Assembly: GCA_030146915.1 (NCBI GenBank)
Contig: JASLAT010000011.1
Location: 5,344-69,343 of the forward strand
Reading direction: 5' to 3'
Source: Tissierellales bacterium
GTDB taxonomy: Bacteria > Bacillota > Clostridia > Tissierellales > Tissierellaceae
Length of the DNA stretch: 64,000 nucleotides
A model generated the notes under the pieces. The model was not told the DNA's origin. It saw nothing but the letters and a program-made list of their open reading frames with translations, and ran no database searches. Each line of letters begins with the position of its first letter. The stretch's first letter is position 1. A program made the position numbers and the translations under genes. This document shows, piece by piece, positions 26,512-34,579 of the stretch.

Positions 26512-27327
26512 CTATAATTTAGATATTTCATCTAATGTATTAATTAAATATTCATCCTCTATATCTTCTAGTCTTCCTTTATCAGATAAACTTGATATTT
26601 TTGGATTTATAGGTAGTCTATCGTAAACCTCAATATCATATTCTTTAGCAATTTTATCTATTTTACTTTCCCCAAATATATTTAATTCTTTACCACAATC
26701 TGGACAACTAGCATAACTCATATTTTCTACTATTCCTAAAATTGGTACCTTCATTAGTTTAGCCATTTTTATAGATTTTCCAACAACCATAGATACTAGA
26801 TCTTGTGGAGATGTTACTATAACTATTCCATCCACTGGTAATGATTGAAAAACTGTCAGAGGTACATCACCTGTTCCAGGTGGCATATCTACAAACATAT
26901 AATCAATATGTCCCCAATTTACATCTGTCCAAAATTGTTCAACCATATTTGCTATTACAGGTCCTCTATAGACTAATGGATCAGTATCATTTTCCAAAAT
27001 CATATTTGATGACATTATTTTTATACCAGTGCTTGTCTCTCCTGGTATAGCACCATACTCATTAGCATAAGCCCTATCCTTAACGCCCAAAACTTTAGGT
27101 ATAGATGGACCTGTTATATCTCCATCTAAAATAGCTGTATTAAAACCTCTCCTCTGCATGTATATAGATAAAAGTGAAGTTACAAGAGATTTACCTACTC
27201 CACCCTTACCACTAATAACACCTATTGTTCTACTTACACTACTATGTTCATTTAACTTTTTCTTTGTATCTACTGAGCATTGACTTTTATCTGAACAATT
27301 CAAACTACATGTATCACAACTATTCAT
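26512..27327 (-). CDS. Mrp/NBP35-family P-loop ATPase (Fe-S carrier)
   Basis: Cytosolic ATPase of the ApbC/Mrp group that carries or transfers Fe-S clusters. It has a Cys-rich N-terminus (CDTCSLNCSDKSQC), a deviant Walker A GKGGVGKS near residue 40, DGDITGPSIP, VDMPPGTGD (Walker B region) and the C-terminal CPDC motif (CxxC) that binds the cluster. It sits 17 nt after the UPF0251 gene, a frequent clostridial pairing linked to NifX/Mo-Fe-cofactor-like proteins. Confidence 0.92.
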   Translation of the reverse strand: MNSCDTCSLNCSDKSQCSVDTKKKLNEHSSVSRTIGVISGKGGVGKSLVTSLLSIYMQRRGFNTAILDGDITGPSIPKVLGVKDRAYANEYGAIPGETSTGIKIMSSNMILENDTDPLVYRGPVIANMVEQFWTDVNWGHIDYMFVDMPPGTGDVPLTVFQSLPVDGIVIVTSPQDLVSMVVGKSIKMAKLMKVPILGIVENMSYASCPDCGKELNIFGESKIDKIAKEYDIEVYDRLPINPKISSLSDKGRLEDIEDEYLINTLDEISKL

Positions 27328-27344
27328 AATAACATCTCCTTAGT

Positions 27345-27722
27345 TTATTTATTTTTGTCTATACAATATTTTTTATTACATTTTTCAAAACTTCCATTAC
27401 AAACTTCATACTCTCCACCTTTAATGCACAGTATACTCCCATCAACTATAAGTTTTGATAATTTATATCTGGCAGAGCTATAAATTCTTTGTACAGTTGC
27501 TCTTCCAACCCTCATGTACTCTGCACACTCAACTTGAGTAAGGCCCATATAATCAATAAGTCTTATTGTTTCAAATTCATCTACTGTCATAACTATAGAT
27601 TCTTCAGATTTTTTCTTTTCTACAGCTATAAATTTAGATTTCTTAGGTAAAGAACATACCTTTCTTTTTTTCTCTGGTCTAGCTATAAAATCACCCCTCA
27701 TAGTTTTTGAACATATGCCCAT
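27345..27722 (-). CDS. UPF0251/DUF134 family DNA-binding protein
   Basis: Small helix-turn-helix protein. The conserved core reads RPEKKRKVCSLPK, then MTVDEFETIRLIDYMGLTQVECAEYMRVGRATVQRIYSSAR. The C-terminus holds three Cys (CNGSFEKCNKKYC). The coordinates use the first ATG (27722), but family members begin at ARPxKxR. Here that point is codon ATA 27686, three bases after in-frame GGTGAT with an extended GGGGTGAT SD, while the ATGs at 27722 and 27701 have no SD. The true start may therefore be ATA 27686. Probably cotranscribed with mrp. Confidence 0.85.
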   Translation of the reverse strand: MGICSKTMRGDFIARPEKKRKVCSLPKKSKFIAVEKKKSEESIVMTVDEFETIRLIDYMGLTQVECAEYMRVGRATVQRIYSSARYKLSKLIVDGSILCIKGGEYEVCNGSFEKCNKKYCIDKNK

Positions 27723-27765
27723 TACTATTTAAGTATATACAACTTATAAGATTTTTTCAATATTT

Positions 27766-29112
27766 TTATAAATTTTCAATATACATATCATTAGTTTTTT
27801 TTCTAAGATACATAGAAGCTACAAAAGCTATAAATTCTGCTATTGGGTAAGATAACCAAACATAATTAATCCCTATAAAAGATAGGGCATAAGATAAAGG
27901 GACAATTATAATTATCTGTCTTAAAGATGTAACTATTAAGCTATAGTGACCCATAGCTAAAGCTTGAAAATATACAGAGTTAACTATTACAATAGCAGCA
28001 AAAACATATCCTACTGAAATAGTTCTAAGAGCTATAACTCCCATCTTAATCATCTGAGGATCACTTGTAAATAAAGATATAAATTTAGATGGGAATACTT
28101 GAAATAAAAAAGTTCCTATTATCATAATTAATAAAGCTATTAAAGCACCATATTTATATGTTTCTTTTATTCTATGTTTGTTTTTAGAACCAAAATTATA
28201 ACCTATCAAAGGCAGTATCCCTTGACCTAAACCGTATACTGGCATCATAACAAAAGACTCAAGTTTCATATATATACCCAGTATAGATACTGCTACTTCA
28301 GATTGTTTACCTAATATAAGATTCAAAGCAGTAGTTACAAAAGCAGTTACAGAATTCATAAGCATACTAGGAAATCCAACTTTATATATTTCTTTTATTA
28401 TTTTAATAGAGGGCTTAAATTTTATAAAATTTAAACCTAGAGTTTCACTTCTAGATATTAAAAAATATATTCCCAATAATGCACCAACCGCCTGTCCAAT
28501 TAAGGTTGCAATCGCTGCACCTCTTATCCCCATTTTAGGAAATCCATACAAACCAAAAATCATAATTGGATCTAAAACTATATTAGTAAGTGCTCCAGCT
28601 ATTTGCATAATCATTGGATACTTCATATGTCCAGTACCTTGTATAGTTTTTTCAATTATTAACTGAGTTAGGACTATAAAGGAATAAGCACTAATTAAAC
28701 CTAAATATTCATTCCCCATTTCTTCAACTATTCTACTAGTAGTAAACCTTGAAAAAAATCTAGGTAATATAGTGATCTTGAAAAGTAAGAAAACAAGCCA
28801 AGAAATAAAAACTAATCCTAAACCATGCATCATACCTTGGTTAGCTAAATCCTCCCTATTAGCACCTAGAGATCTTGAAATATAGGAGTTAATTCCTATA
28901 CCTGTTCCAACCCCAACACCTATTATTATGATTTGTATAGGAAATGATAAAGAAGTAGCTCTTAGAGCTTCTTCACTATATTTCGCAACAAAATAAGAGT
29001 CTGTTATATTGTATAACGACTGTATTAACATAGATAACATTGCTGGAAATGACATTTTTATAAGTAATGGTAGTATTTCTTCATACCCCATAGGATTCAT
29101 ATTTTTTTTCAT
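27766..29112 (-). CDS. MATE family efflux transporter
   Basis: Twelve-helix multidrug and toxic-compound extrusion protein. Recognisable parts are MSFPAMLSMLIQSLYNITDSYFVAKYS in helix 1, GTGIGINSYISRSLGA in helix 2-3 and the mirrored second half (GLGQGILPLIGYNFGSKN). Length 448 is typical. These use Na+ or H+ gradients to export cationic compounds. SD AAAGGAG before ATG. Single gene; the substrate is unknown. Confidence 0.92.
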   Translation of the reverse strand: MKKNMNPMGYEEILPLLIKMSFPAMLSMLIQSLYNITDSYFVAKYSEEALRATSLSFPIQIIIIGVGVGTGIGINSYISRSLGANREDLANQGMMHGLGLVFISWLVFLLFKITILPRFFSRFTTSRIVEEMGNEYLGLISAYSFIVLTQLIIEKTIQGTGHMKYPMIMQIAGALTNIVLDPIMIFGLYGFPKMGIRGAAIATLIGQAVGALLGIYFLISRSETLGLNFIKFKPSIKIIKEIYKVGFPSMLMNSVTAFVTTALNLILGKQSEVAVSILGIYMKLESFVMMPVYGLGQGILPLIGYNFGSKNKHRIKETYKYGALIALLIMIIGTFLFQVFPSKFISLFTSDPQMIKMGVIALRTISVGYVFAAIVIVNSVYFQALAMGHYSLIVTSLRQIIIIVPLSYALSFIGINYVWLSYPIAEFIAFVASMYLRKKTNDMYIENL

Positions 29113-29240
29113 ACAAATCTCCTTTCTATCTATTATCTAATATATTTTATCAGCTATTAAAAAAGACTGCAATTAACAAAATTCTCCATTTGTTAATTTA
29201 ACTATATTTGATATAATGAATACAACAACTAAATTTTATA

Positions 29241-29320
29241 ACACTAGGGGAGCTTAATTGCTGAGAGTGGATTTTCCAGACCCTGTTACTTGAACTAGGT
29301 AATGCTAGCGGAAGAAAGTG
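29241..29320 (+). ncRNA. TPP riboswitch (THI element)
   Basis: The thi-box is clear. ACTAGGGGAGC at the 5' end is followed by GCTGAGAGTGG, the P3 region, ACCCTGTTACTTGAACTAGGTAATGCTAGCGGAAG and a closing AGTGT, i.e. the CUGAGA and ACCUGAUCUGGAUAAUGCCAGCG-type core bases of TPP aptamers. It is followed by an intrinsic terminator and then thiT, so it acts by transcription termination when thiamine pyrophosphate is plentiful. Confidence 0.93.
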
Positions 29321-29334
29321 TAAGACATTTGATT

Positions 29335-29367
29335 ACTCTTGCATTTGCAAGAGTTTTTATTTTTTTG
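29335..29367 (+). terminator. expression-platform terminator of the TPP riboswitch
   Basis: ACTCTTGC (29335-29342) pairs with GCAAGAGT (29347-29354), followed by a T-run interrupted by one A. It lies between the aptamer and the thiT SD. Confidence 0.85.
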
Positions 29368-29380
29368 GAGGGATTTATTT

Positions 29381-29920
29381 ATGAAAAAATGGACTACTAA
29401 AAAATTAGTAGAAGCAGGTATTATGATAGCTCTATCTTTTATTCTTAGTCAATTTAAAATTTACAAAGCACCTAATGGTGGATCTGTAACCGCTGGGAGT
29501 ATGATTCCTATTATGATTTTTGCTATGAGATGGGGATTAGGACCTGGCTTTATTGCTGGTGCAAGCTTTGGTATTTTAAAAATGATTTTCGGTGGGTATA
29601 TTTTAAACCCTATTCAAGCTATTTTAGAATATCCTATTGCTTTTGGAGTTTTAGGTCTAGCTGGTATATTTAAAGATAATCTCAAAGCGTCAGATAATTC
29701 TGGGTTTGTGAAAGTTGGTGTATCGGTATTTTTTGCTATTGCAGCTAGATTTTTATGTCATTTATTTGCAGGAATAATCTTTTTTAGAGATACTCTACCA
29801 GAAGGCATAAATGCTTGGATTGCATCTGCTAGTTATCAAATGAGTTATTTACTACCTGAATTTATATTATCAGTTTTAATATTAATGTTAGTTTGGAAAC
29901 CTATTAGTAAAATAGATTAA
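29381..29920 (+). CDS. thiT: energy-coupled thiamine transporter ThiT
   Basis: S-component of an ECF transporter that binds thiamine with high affinity; it needs the shared EcfAAT module, which is not in this window. Six transmembrane helices. ThiT hallmarks are MRWGLGPGFIAGASFGILKMIFGG in the middle and a conserved FLCHLFAGIIFF segment. The start is ATG 29381, 8 nt after GGAGGG; the longer frame begins inside the riboswitch terminator. Controlled by the upstream TPP riboswitch. Confidence 0.95.
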   Translation: MKKWTTKKLVEAGIMIALSFILSQFKIYKAPNGGSVTAGSMIPIMIFAMRWGLGPGFIAGASFGILKMIFGGYILNPIQAILEYPIAFGVLGLAGIFKDNLKASDNSGFVKVGVSVFFAIAARFLCHLFAGIIFFRDTLPEGINAWIASASYQMSYLLPEFILSVLILMLVWKPISKID

Positions 29921-29930
29921 GTTTATTTAA

Positions 29931-29964
29931 AAAGACGGTGAAACTAAATAGTTTCACCGTCTTT
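29931..29964. terminator. bidirectional terminator
   Basis: 16-bp perfect stem around two A residues, with T-run on the plus strand, between the convergent thiT and glutaredoxin-like genes. Confidence 0.8.
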
Positions 29965-29986
29965 TTTCTTTTTATAACATTTAAAT

Positions 29987-30220
29987 TTAAAAATTATTCT
30001 TTAACCAATCCATAATATCTTTTGACTCATAGATACCTTTACCATCGACATAAAGCATTGGAACCTGTATCTTCCCACCAGCCTTTATAATCTCCATTTG
30101 TCTAGCCCTATCATAAGTAGCATCTATAAGTTCCACATCTAACCCTTTTTCTTTTATATAGTCAATTGGTCCTGCACAATATGGACATGACTCTGTAAAA
30201 TATAATCTTAAATCTTTCAT
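29987..30220 (-). CDS. glutaredoxin-like protein
   Basis: 77-residue thioredoxin-fold protein with the classical CPYC active site (Cys12-Cys15) and the cis-Pro loop KIQVPMLYVDG. The C-terminal helix YESKDIMDWLKNNF matches glutaredoxins. Cytosolic thiol-disulfide exchange with glutathione or another low-mass thiol is inferred. It starts 9 nt after the small hypothetical gene at 30230, so the two are probably cotranscribed. Confidence 0.88.
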   Translation of the reverse strand: MKDLRLYFTESCPYCAGPIDYIKEKGLDVELIDATYDRARQMEIIKAGGKIQVPMLYVDGKGIYESKDIMDWLKNNF

Positions 30221-30229
30221 AAATTCCTC

Positions 30230-30496
30230 CTATTTTTCTTTACTATAAATACTATAATTATGACCATCTTTTTCCCAAAAATAGTCATAATTTAATATCT
30301 TTTCTCTTAAATTTTCTTTTTCCATCCAATTAGCAAAACATGTTAAAATGATAATTTTACCTGTATAAATGTTATTTATATTTTTATCTAATAAAAAATA
30401 TTCAAAGGGAATATCTACTTTAAAAATTTTATTAAAATATTTATTGCATTCTAACTTTACAATTTCCTCATCAATCATATCATCAATCCATTTCAT
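30230..30496 (-). CDS. small hypothetical protein
   Basis: About 88 residues from ATG 30496 (MKWIDDM); a TTG at 30526 would extend it into an upstream hairpin and is less likely. No family recognised. Acidic N-terminus, a hydrophobic stretch (IYTGKIIILTCFANWM) and a Trp/Tyr-rich C-terminus. It is cytosolic by appearance. The position directly before the glutaredoxin gene suggests cotranscription. Start and function uncertain. Confidence 0.5.
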   Translation of the reverse strand: MKWIDDMIDEEIVKLECNKYFNKIFKVDIPFEYFLLDKNINNIYTGKIIILTCFANWMEKENLREKILNYDYFWEKDGHNYSIYSKEK

Positions 30497-30524
30497 TTTA
30501 TATCCAATTTTATTTATATTAAAC

Positions 30525-30552
30525 AAGAAGCTAATGACTTCATTAGCTTCTT
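30525..30552 (-). terminator. stem-loop downstream of the WYL regulator
   Basis: 12-bp perfect stem with an ACTT loop. It lies between the regulator gene and the small hypothetical gene; the T-run is weak. Confidence 0.5.
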
Positions 30553-30560
30553 AGTATATT

Positions 30561-30616
30561 CTTCATAATATAGTCTTTAGGGACAGTTAAAATTTACTAT
30601 ATTCCATATTATGAAG
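30561..30616. repeat. long imperfect hairpin, possible REP-like element
   Basis: CTTCATAATAT (30561-30571) is the exact reverse complement of ATATTATGAAG (30606-30616). An inner ATATAGT/ACTATAT pairing extends the stem. The loop carries TAGGGACAGTT. It abuts the WYL regulator stop codon. No second copy was seen in this window. Confidence 0.4.
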
Positions 30617-30617
30617 T

Positions 30618-31571
30618 TTATTTAAAAGATTCATAAAGACCTAAGGTCTCTTTTAAATCTTTTAAAATATCTTCTTTTAACTCCTTAGGCTCAATAACTT
30701 TAACACTACTTCCCATACTCTTTATCCAGTTTAATATTTCTCTATATCCAGTCATTTCACCTTTATATATTATTGATCCATCTTCTAATTCTTCAATTTC
30801 CTGGTTGGAAGAATATGTATTTTCTTTTACAAACTCACTGTAAGGATATTTTATTAAACACTTCAAGTTTATTTTTCTATCATTTGATATTCCAAAAGAT
30901 TTATTAATTATTTCCTTTAAATTAAAACCATCCTTATAATTAAACTTCTTTCTGGTAATCTTATAATCTAATATTCTATTTAGCCTAAAATATCTAAAGT
31001 CATTACTTTTTTCACAAAAACCAGCTATATACACTCCATTATTATAATTAAAAGTATTATATGGATGGATAACCCTATCTTCAACTACTCTAGAGGTCTT
31101 TCCTATCTTAGAGTATTTTATAATAACTTTCTTTTGTCCTTCCACAGCCTCTTTTAACTCTAGCATTATATCTCTTTCCTTTTTTATATTTTGAAAAGAT
31201 TTATTATTAGTTTTAACAAAATGAGTATTATTTTGGTCACCTGTAGAAGACATTATTTTATTCATAGCTATTTCAAAGTCTAAAGAATATGGCTGTTTTT
31301 CACTTTTCACTATTTCTTTTACCATGCCGAGAGCATCTTTCTCGCTATCTGTTAAATATACTTTTCTAAGATCTATTTCATTTTCTAAATAATAACCACC
31401 ATATCTACCTCTTTTAGATCCTATATATATACCAGCCATTTCTAAATCTTGCTTATACTCATTTACCATCCTCGTACTAACTTCAAGAATTTCAGATAAT
31501 TCCCTTCCTGTCATAATGTTTCTACTTTGTAAAAGAAAGTACATATTTAAAGCATTTGATACTCTAGACAC
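30618..31571 (-). CDS. HTH and WYL domain transcriptional regulator
   Basis: DeoR/YafY-like organisation. The N-terminal winged helix (residues about 1-60, with MTGRELSEILEVSTRMVNEYKQDL) is followed by a WYL domain with the segment NGVYIAGFCEKSNDFRYFRLNRI and a C-terminal WCX extension ending ILNWIKSMGSSVKVIEP. Such proteins sense ligands such as nucleotides or ssDNA. Transcribed divergently from the DsrE gene, though that gene appears to have a different, CsoR-type operator. Target unknown. Confidence 0.9.
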   Translation of the reverse strand: MSRVSNALNMYFLLQSRNIMTGRELSEILEVSTRMVNEYKQDLEMAGIYIGSKRGRYGGYYLENEIDLRKVYLTDSEKDALGMVKEIVKSEKQPYSLDFEIAMNKIMSSTGDQNNTHFVKTNNKSFQNIKKERDIMLELKEAVEGQKKVIIKYSKIGKTSRVVEDRVIHPYNTFNYNNGVYIAGFCEKSNDFRYFRLNRILDYKITRKKFNYKDGFNLKEIINKSFGISNDRKINLKCLIKYPYSEFVKENTYSSNQEIEELEDGSIIYKGEMTGYREILNWIKSMGSSVKVIEPKELKEDILKDLKETLGLYESFK

Positions 31572-31752
31572 AACACCACTTCCTTAAAAATTATTTATGA
31601 TTTTGATATTTACATAATTTGTCTTATATTAACTATTATACAAGATTTTAAATAATTTGTAACCCTATCTATTAAATATTAATGGTTAAACAACTTACAT
31701 AGTCTAAGTCAATACAAGTTTATCTTATTATTTGAATTAAAAATGTTTATAC

Positions 31753-31769
31753 ATACCCCTTAGGGGTAT
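31753..31769. promoter_or_regulatory. CsoR/CstR-type operator palindrome
   Basis: ATACCCCT-T-AGGGGTAT, a perfect 8-bp inverted repeat around one base, 23 bp upstream of the DsrE-family start codon. It matches the G/C-tract palindrome bound by CsoR (copper) and CstR (persulfide) repressors. The sulfur-related gene behind it points to CstR; no csoR or cstR gene is in the window. Confidence 0.65.
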
Positions 31770-31792
31770 ATGTAAAATAAGGAGGAATAGTT

Positions 31793-32164
31793 ATGCACAA
31801 TATAGATTTAATTATAACACTAACACAACATGAAAGAGATGCTAATAACGTTACTATAGCTTTTACAATGGGATTAACAGCTGCTAAAAAAGGATATGAT
31901 GTAGAGTTGGTTCTACTTTCTGATGCTGTTCATTTAGCAGAAAAAGGATATGCTGATAAAATAGATATCGGAAAACCTTTTAAGGCAGTTTATGATTTAA
32001 TTCCTGAATATTTGGAAGCTGGTGGAAAAATAAAAATTTGTACTTCCTGTATGGAACACAATAATGTTAAAGAGAATAATTTAATAGATGGTGTAGATAT
32101 GATTAGTGCTGAATATGTAGTTGATGCTATTATGAAGGCTAAAAAATCATTACAACTTAATTAA
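31793..32164 (+). CDS. DsrE family protein
   Basis: 123-residue DsrE/DsrF-like fold: strand IDLIITLTQHE, helix VTIAFTMGLTAAKKGY, then ELVLLSDAVHLAEKG. The Cys pair KICTSCMEHN (Cys83, Cys86) occupies the position of the sulfur-carrying Cys in this superfamily. Likely a cytosolic persulfide carrier or sulfurtransferase accessory. It has a strong AAGGAGG site and a CsoR/CstR-type palindrome immediately upstream, implying induction by reactive sulfur or copper. Single gene ending at a palindromic terminator. Confidence 0.82.
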   Translation: MHNIDLIITLTQHERDANNVTIAFTMGLTAAKKGYDVELVLLSDAVHLAEKGYADKIDIGKPFKAVYDLIPEYLEAGGKIKICTSCMEHNNVKENNLIDGVDMISAEYVVDAIMKAKKSLQLN

Positions 32165-32180
32165 TTTAAATATATAAATA

Positions 32181-32220
32181 ATCAAAATACGTTCAGAGAT
32201 ATCTCTGAGCGTATTTTGAT
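32181..32220. terminator. bidirectional terminator
   Basis: 40-nt near-perfect palindrome (one T/G mismatch pair) between the convergent DsrE and FAD oxidoreductase genes. Confidence 0.75.
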
Positions 32221-32233
32221 GTAAATAAACCTA

Positions 32234-33673
32234 TTATTTTTTCATATATTGTCTTACTAATTCATCACCATGAGTTTCAGTAGGTATATCATCAACAGGA
32301 ACACTTAATTCCTCTGCTAATATTTCTCTTACCTTAGGTCCACAATAAGTCCCCTGACACATACCCATTCCAGCCCTAACTCTTCTTTTAATGCTATCAA
32401 CTGTTTTAGCGCCTCTTTTTATAGCCTCTAAAACTTCAGCCTTTGAAACATTCTCACATCTACATATTTTTATATTATAGTCCTCATTTTTTTCAATTAA
32501 AACTTTTTTAACTTCAGGACTTAATCTAGCTACTCTAGGAATTCCCTTCCTTTCTTTTTTATAGCTAGGCTTTTCTTTAAGCTCTATTAAGTTTAACTCT
32601 GAAACTATATCTATAACATACTTAGCAATAGCAGGAGCAGCTGATAGACCAGGAGATTCTATACCACCAACATGTACTAATCCCTTCATATTATTAGAAG
32701 GATAAATCATAAAATCTCCAGTGTTTGGTTTCGCCCTTATCCCTGTAAATACTCTTATTGTTTTGTTTAAATCTAAAGAACTAACTGACCTTTTAGCAAA
32801 CTTATCTATAGTTTTTAATGACTCTTCCTCTGTTGGAGTATCCTCTTTGTATCCTATAAGTTCTGAAGTAGGTCCAACCATAGTATTCCCCTCATAAGTT
32901 GGCGTTACTAAAACACCCTTACCTCCTTCAAATGGAGTTTGGAATAAAACCTTTTTTAATTTATAGCTAGGATCTTTTCTTAAAAGTCTATAAACACCCT
33001 TAGTTGGTATGATTTTAAAGTCAAAATCTCCTGCTAGATTAGCTATTTTGTCAGACTGTAATCCTGCTGCATTAATAACAACGTTAGATTTATAATCTCT
33101 TGATTTAGTATTCACTATCATATATCCAGAACCTTCTGTCAAACCAATCACTTCACTATTAGTTATTAAATTAACTCCATTTTCTATAGCATTTTCCATC
33201 ATAGCATAAGTATAATTGAAAGGATCAACTATACCGGCTGATGAGCAATACAAAGCTGCCGTTACCTTATCTGATACTAATGGATCAAGTTCTCTTGCTT
33301 TATTTCCATCTATAATCTCTAACCCTTTAACTTTGTTTTTTACGCCACGTTCATACAATTCTTCCAATATATTCATATCTTTGTCATTAAAGGCTAGTAC
33401 TAATGATCCAATGTTTTGATAATTAAAATCTAATTCTTCAGACAAAGCAGGATACATTTCAGCTCCTAGTACATTTAACTTAGCTTTTAAAGTTCCTGGA
33501 ATAGTATCATAACCTCCGTGTACTATAGCGCTATTAGCTTTTGTAGTTTCTTGACATATTTCATTATTTTTTTCTAATAATAATATATCTAATTCATATT
33601 TAGATAGGTATCTAGCAATAGATGTACCTACTGCCCCACCACCTATAATTATTACATCTTTTATATTTTTCAT
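32234..33673 (-). CDS. GlpA-like FAD-dependent oxidoreductase with [2Fe-2S]-binding C-terminal domain
   Basis: N-terminal FAD-binding Rossmann motif IIGGGAVGTSIARYLS (residues 9-24), a DAO fold with TTKANSAIVHGGYD, and a C-terminal BFD-like domain. Its four Cys are in CRCENV (about 415-420) and CQGTYC (about 450-455). This architecture matches anaerobic glycerol-3-phosphate dehydrogenase subunit A and related L-2-hydroxyglutarate oxidases. No glpB, glpC or glpK is adjacent, so the substrate is open. It lies downstream of the TRAP/HAD unit but behind a terminator, with its own SD. Confidence 0.85.
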   Translation of the reverse strand: MKNIKDVIIIGGGAVGTSIARYLSKYELDILLLEKNNEICQETTKANSAIVHGGYDTIPGTLKAKLNVLGAEMYPALSEELDFNYQNIGSLVLAFNDKDMNILEELYERGVKNKVKGLEIIDGNKARELDPLVSDKVTAALYCSSAGIVDPFNYTYAMMENAIENGVNLITNSEVIGLTEGSGYMIVNTKSRDYKSNVVINAAGLQSDKIANLAGDFDFKIIPTKGVYRLLRKDPSYKLKKVLFQTPFEGGKGVLVTPTYEGNTMVGPTSELIGYKEDTPTEEESLKTIDKFAKRSVSSLDLNKTIRVFTGIRAKPNTGDFMIYPSNNMKGLVHVGGIESPGLSAAPAIAKYVIDIVSELNLIELKEKPSYKKERKGIPRVARLSPEVKKVLIEKNEDYNIKICRCENVSKAEVLEAIKRGAKTVDSIKRRVRAGMGMCQGTYCGPKVREILAEELSVPVDDIPTETHGDELVRQYMKK

Positions 33674-33729
33674 AATTTCCTCCCTTATAGGACTATTATC
33701 TATATTATATATACCATTTTTTAAGAAAA

Positions 33730-33767
33730 ATAAGCTTTAAGAGACTATATTATCTCTTAAAGCTTAT
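33730..33767 (-). terminator. terminator of the TRAP-HAD operon
   Basis: 15-bp perfect stem with an 8-nt loop, followed on the minus strand by a T-rich run, directly after the HAD phosphatase stop. Confidence 0.8.
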
Positions 33768-33770
33768 CCA

Positions 33771-34562
33771 TTATATCAAATCTATTATATCTTTTACAGA
33801 ATTAAATACATAATCTGCTTTAGTTTCACTAACTTTATAATCTGCCTCTTTCGTTTCGCCTGAGTAAACTAATATAGATTCTATTCCTGCATTTTCTCCT
33901 GTTTTTATATCGGTATATAATCTATCTCCTGCAATAATCATATCTTCTTTACTCAAGTTATATTTTGAAGCAATACTAGCAACTACTTCACCATTTGGTT
34001 TACCGATAACCTTTGGAGTTTCTCCTGTAGATGCTTCAATTAATGCAGCCATCGCTCCTGCATCAGGCATAAACTTGTCGTTTGGAAGCGGGCAATTAAA
34101 GTCTGGATGAGTTGCTATATATTCAACTCCTTCTGAGATATATTCACATGCAGCCCATAACTTATCATAAGTTAAAGTAGTGTCAAATCCTAGAACTACA
34201 TAATCAATATCTTGATGCCTTTCTTTTACTAAAGTAAAACCTTCTTTTTCAAACTCTTCTTCTAAAGCTGGTGTTCCTAAAAGATAAATTCTAGCACCTG
34301 GCTTCTCTCTTTTCAAATATATTGTTGTTGCTTCTCCTGAAGTAAATACTTCTTCCCTAGAAGCATTAATTCCTAAATTATTTAATTTTTCTACATAACT
34401 ATCTTTGTTTTTCGAAGAATTATTTGTTAAAATTATATATCTTTTACCTTGTTTTTTTATAGTTTCTAAAAACTCTTTAGCACCATCTATTAATTCATTC
34501 CCTAAATAAATAGTACCATCCATATCAAGTAAAAATACTTTTTTTTCTTTTAATGTTTTCAA
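33771..34562 (-). CDS. HAD-IIA family phosphatase (NagD/AraL-like)
   Basis: Starts with the HAD motif I FLLDMDGTIYLGNEL (Asp nucleophile in DMDGT). Motif II is ILTNNSSKNKDSY, the type IIA cap follows, and motif III/IV is GKPNGEV then MIAGDRLYTDIKTGENAGI. Length 263 fits NagD, PGP and pNPPase-type sugar or glycerol phosphatases. TTG start, 6 nt after GGAGG. It closes the TRAP operon (17 nt after dctM), so it may process a phosphorylated form of the imported acid or sugar; this is inference. Confidence 0.9.
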   Translation of the reverse strand: MKTLKEKKVFLLDMDGTIYLGNELIDGAKEFLETIKKQGKRYIILTNNSSKNKDSYVEKLNNLGINASREEVFTSGEATTIYLKREKPGARIYLLGTPALEEEFEKEGFTLVKERHQDIDYVVLGFDTTLTYDKLWAACEYISEGVEYIATHPDFNCPLPNDKFMPDAGAMAALIEASTGETPKVIGKPNGEVVASIASKYNLSKEDMIIAGDRLYTDIKTGENAGIESILVYSGETKEADYKVSETKADYVFNSVKDIIDLI

Positions 34563-34579
34563 TATTTTCCTCCCTTTTC

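Noticed and set aside
30497..30526. TTG start for the small hypothetical protein at 30230
   Set aside because: The codon lies in the stem of a hairpin and has no SD; ATG 30496 is more plausible.
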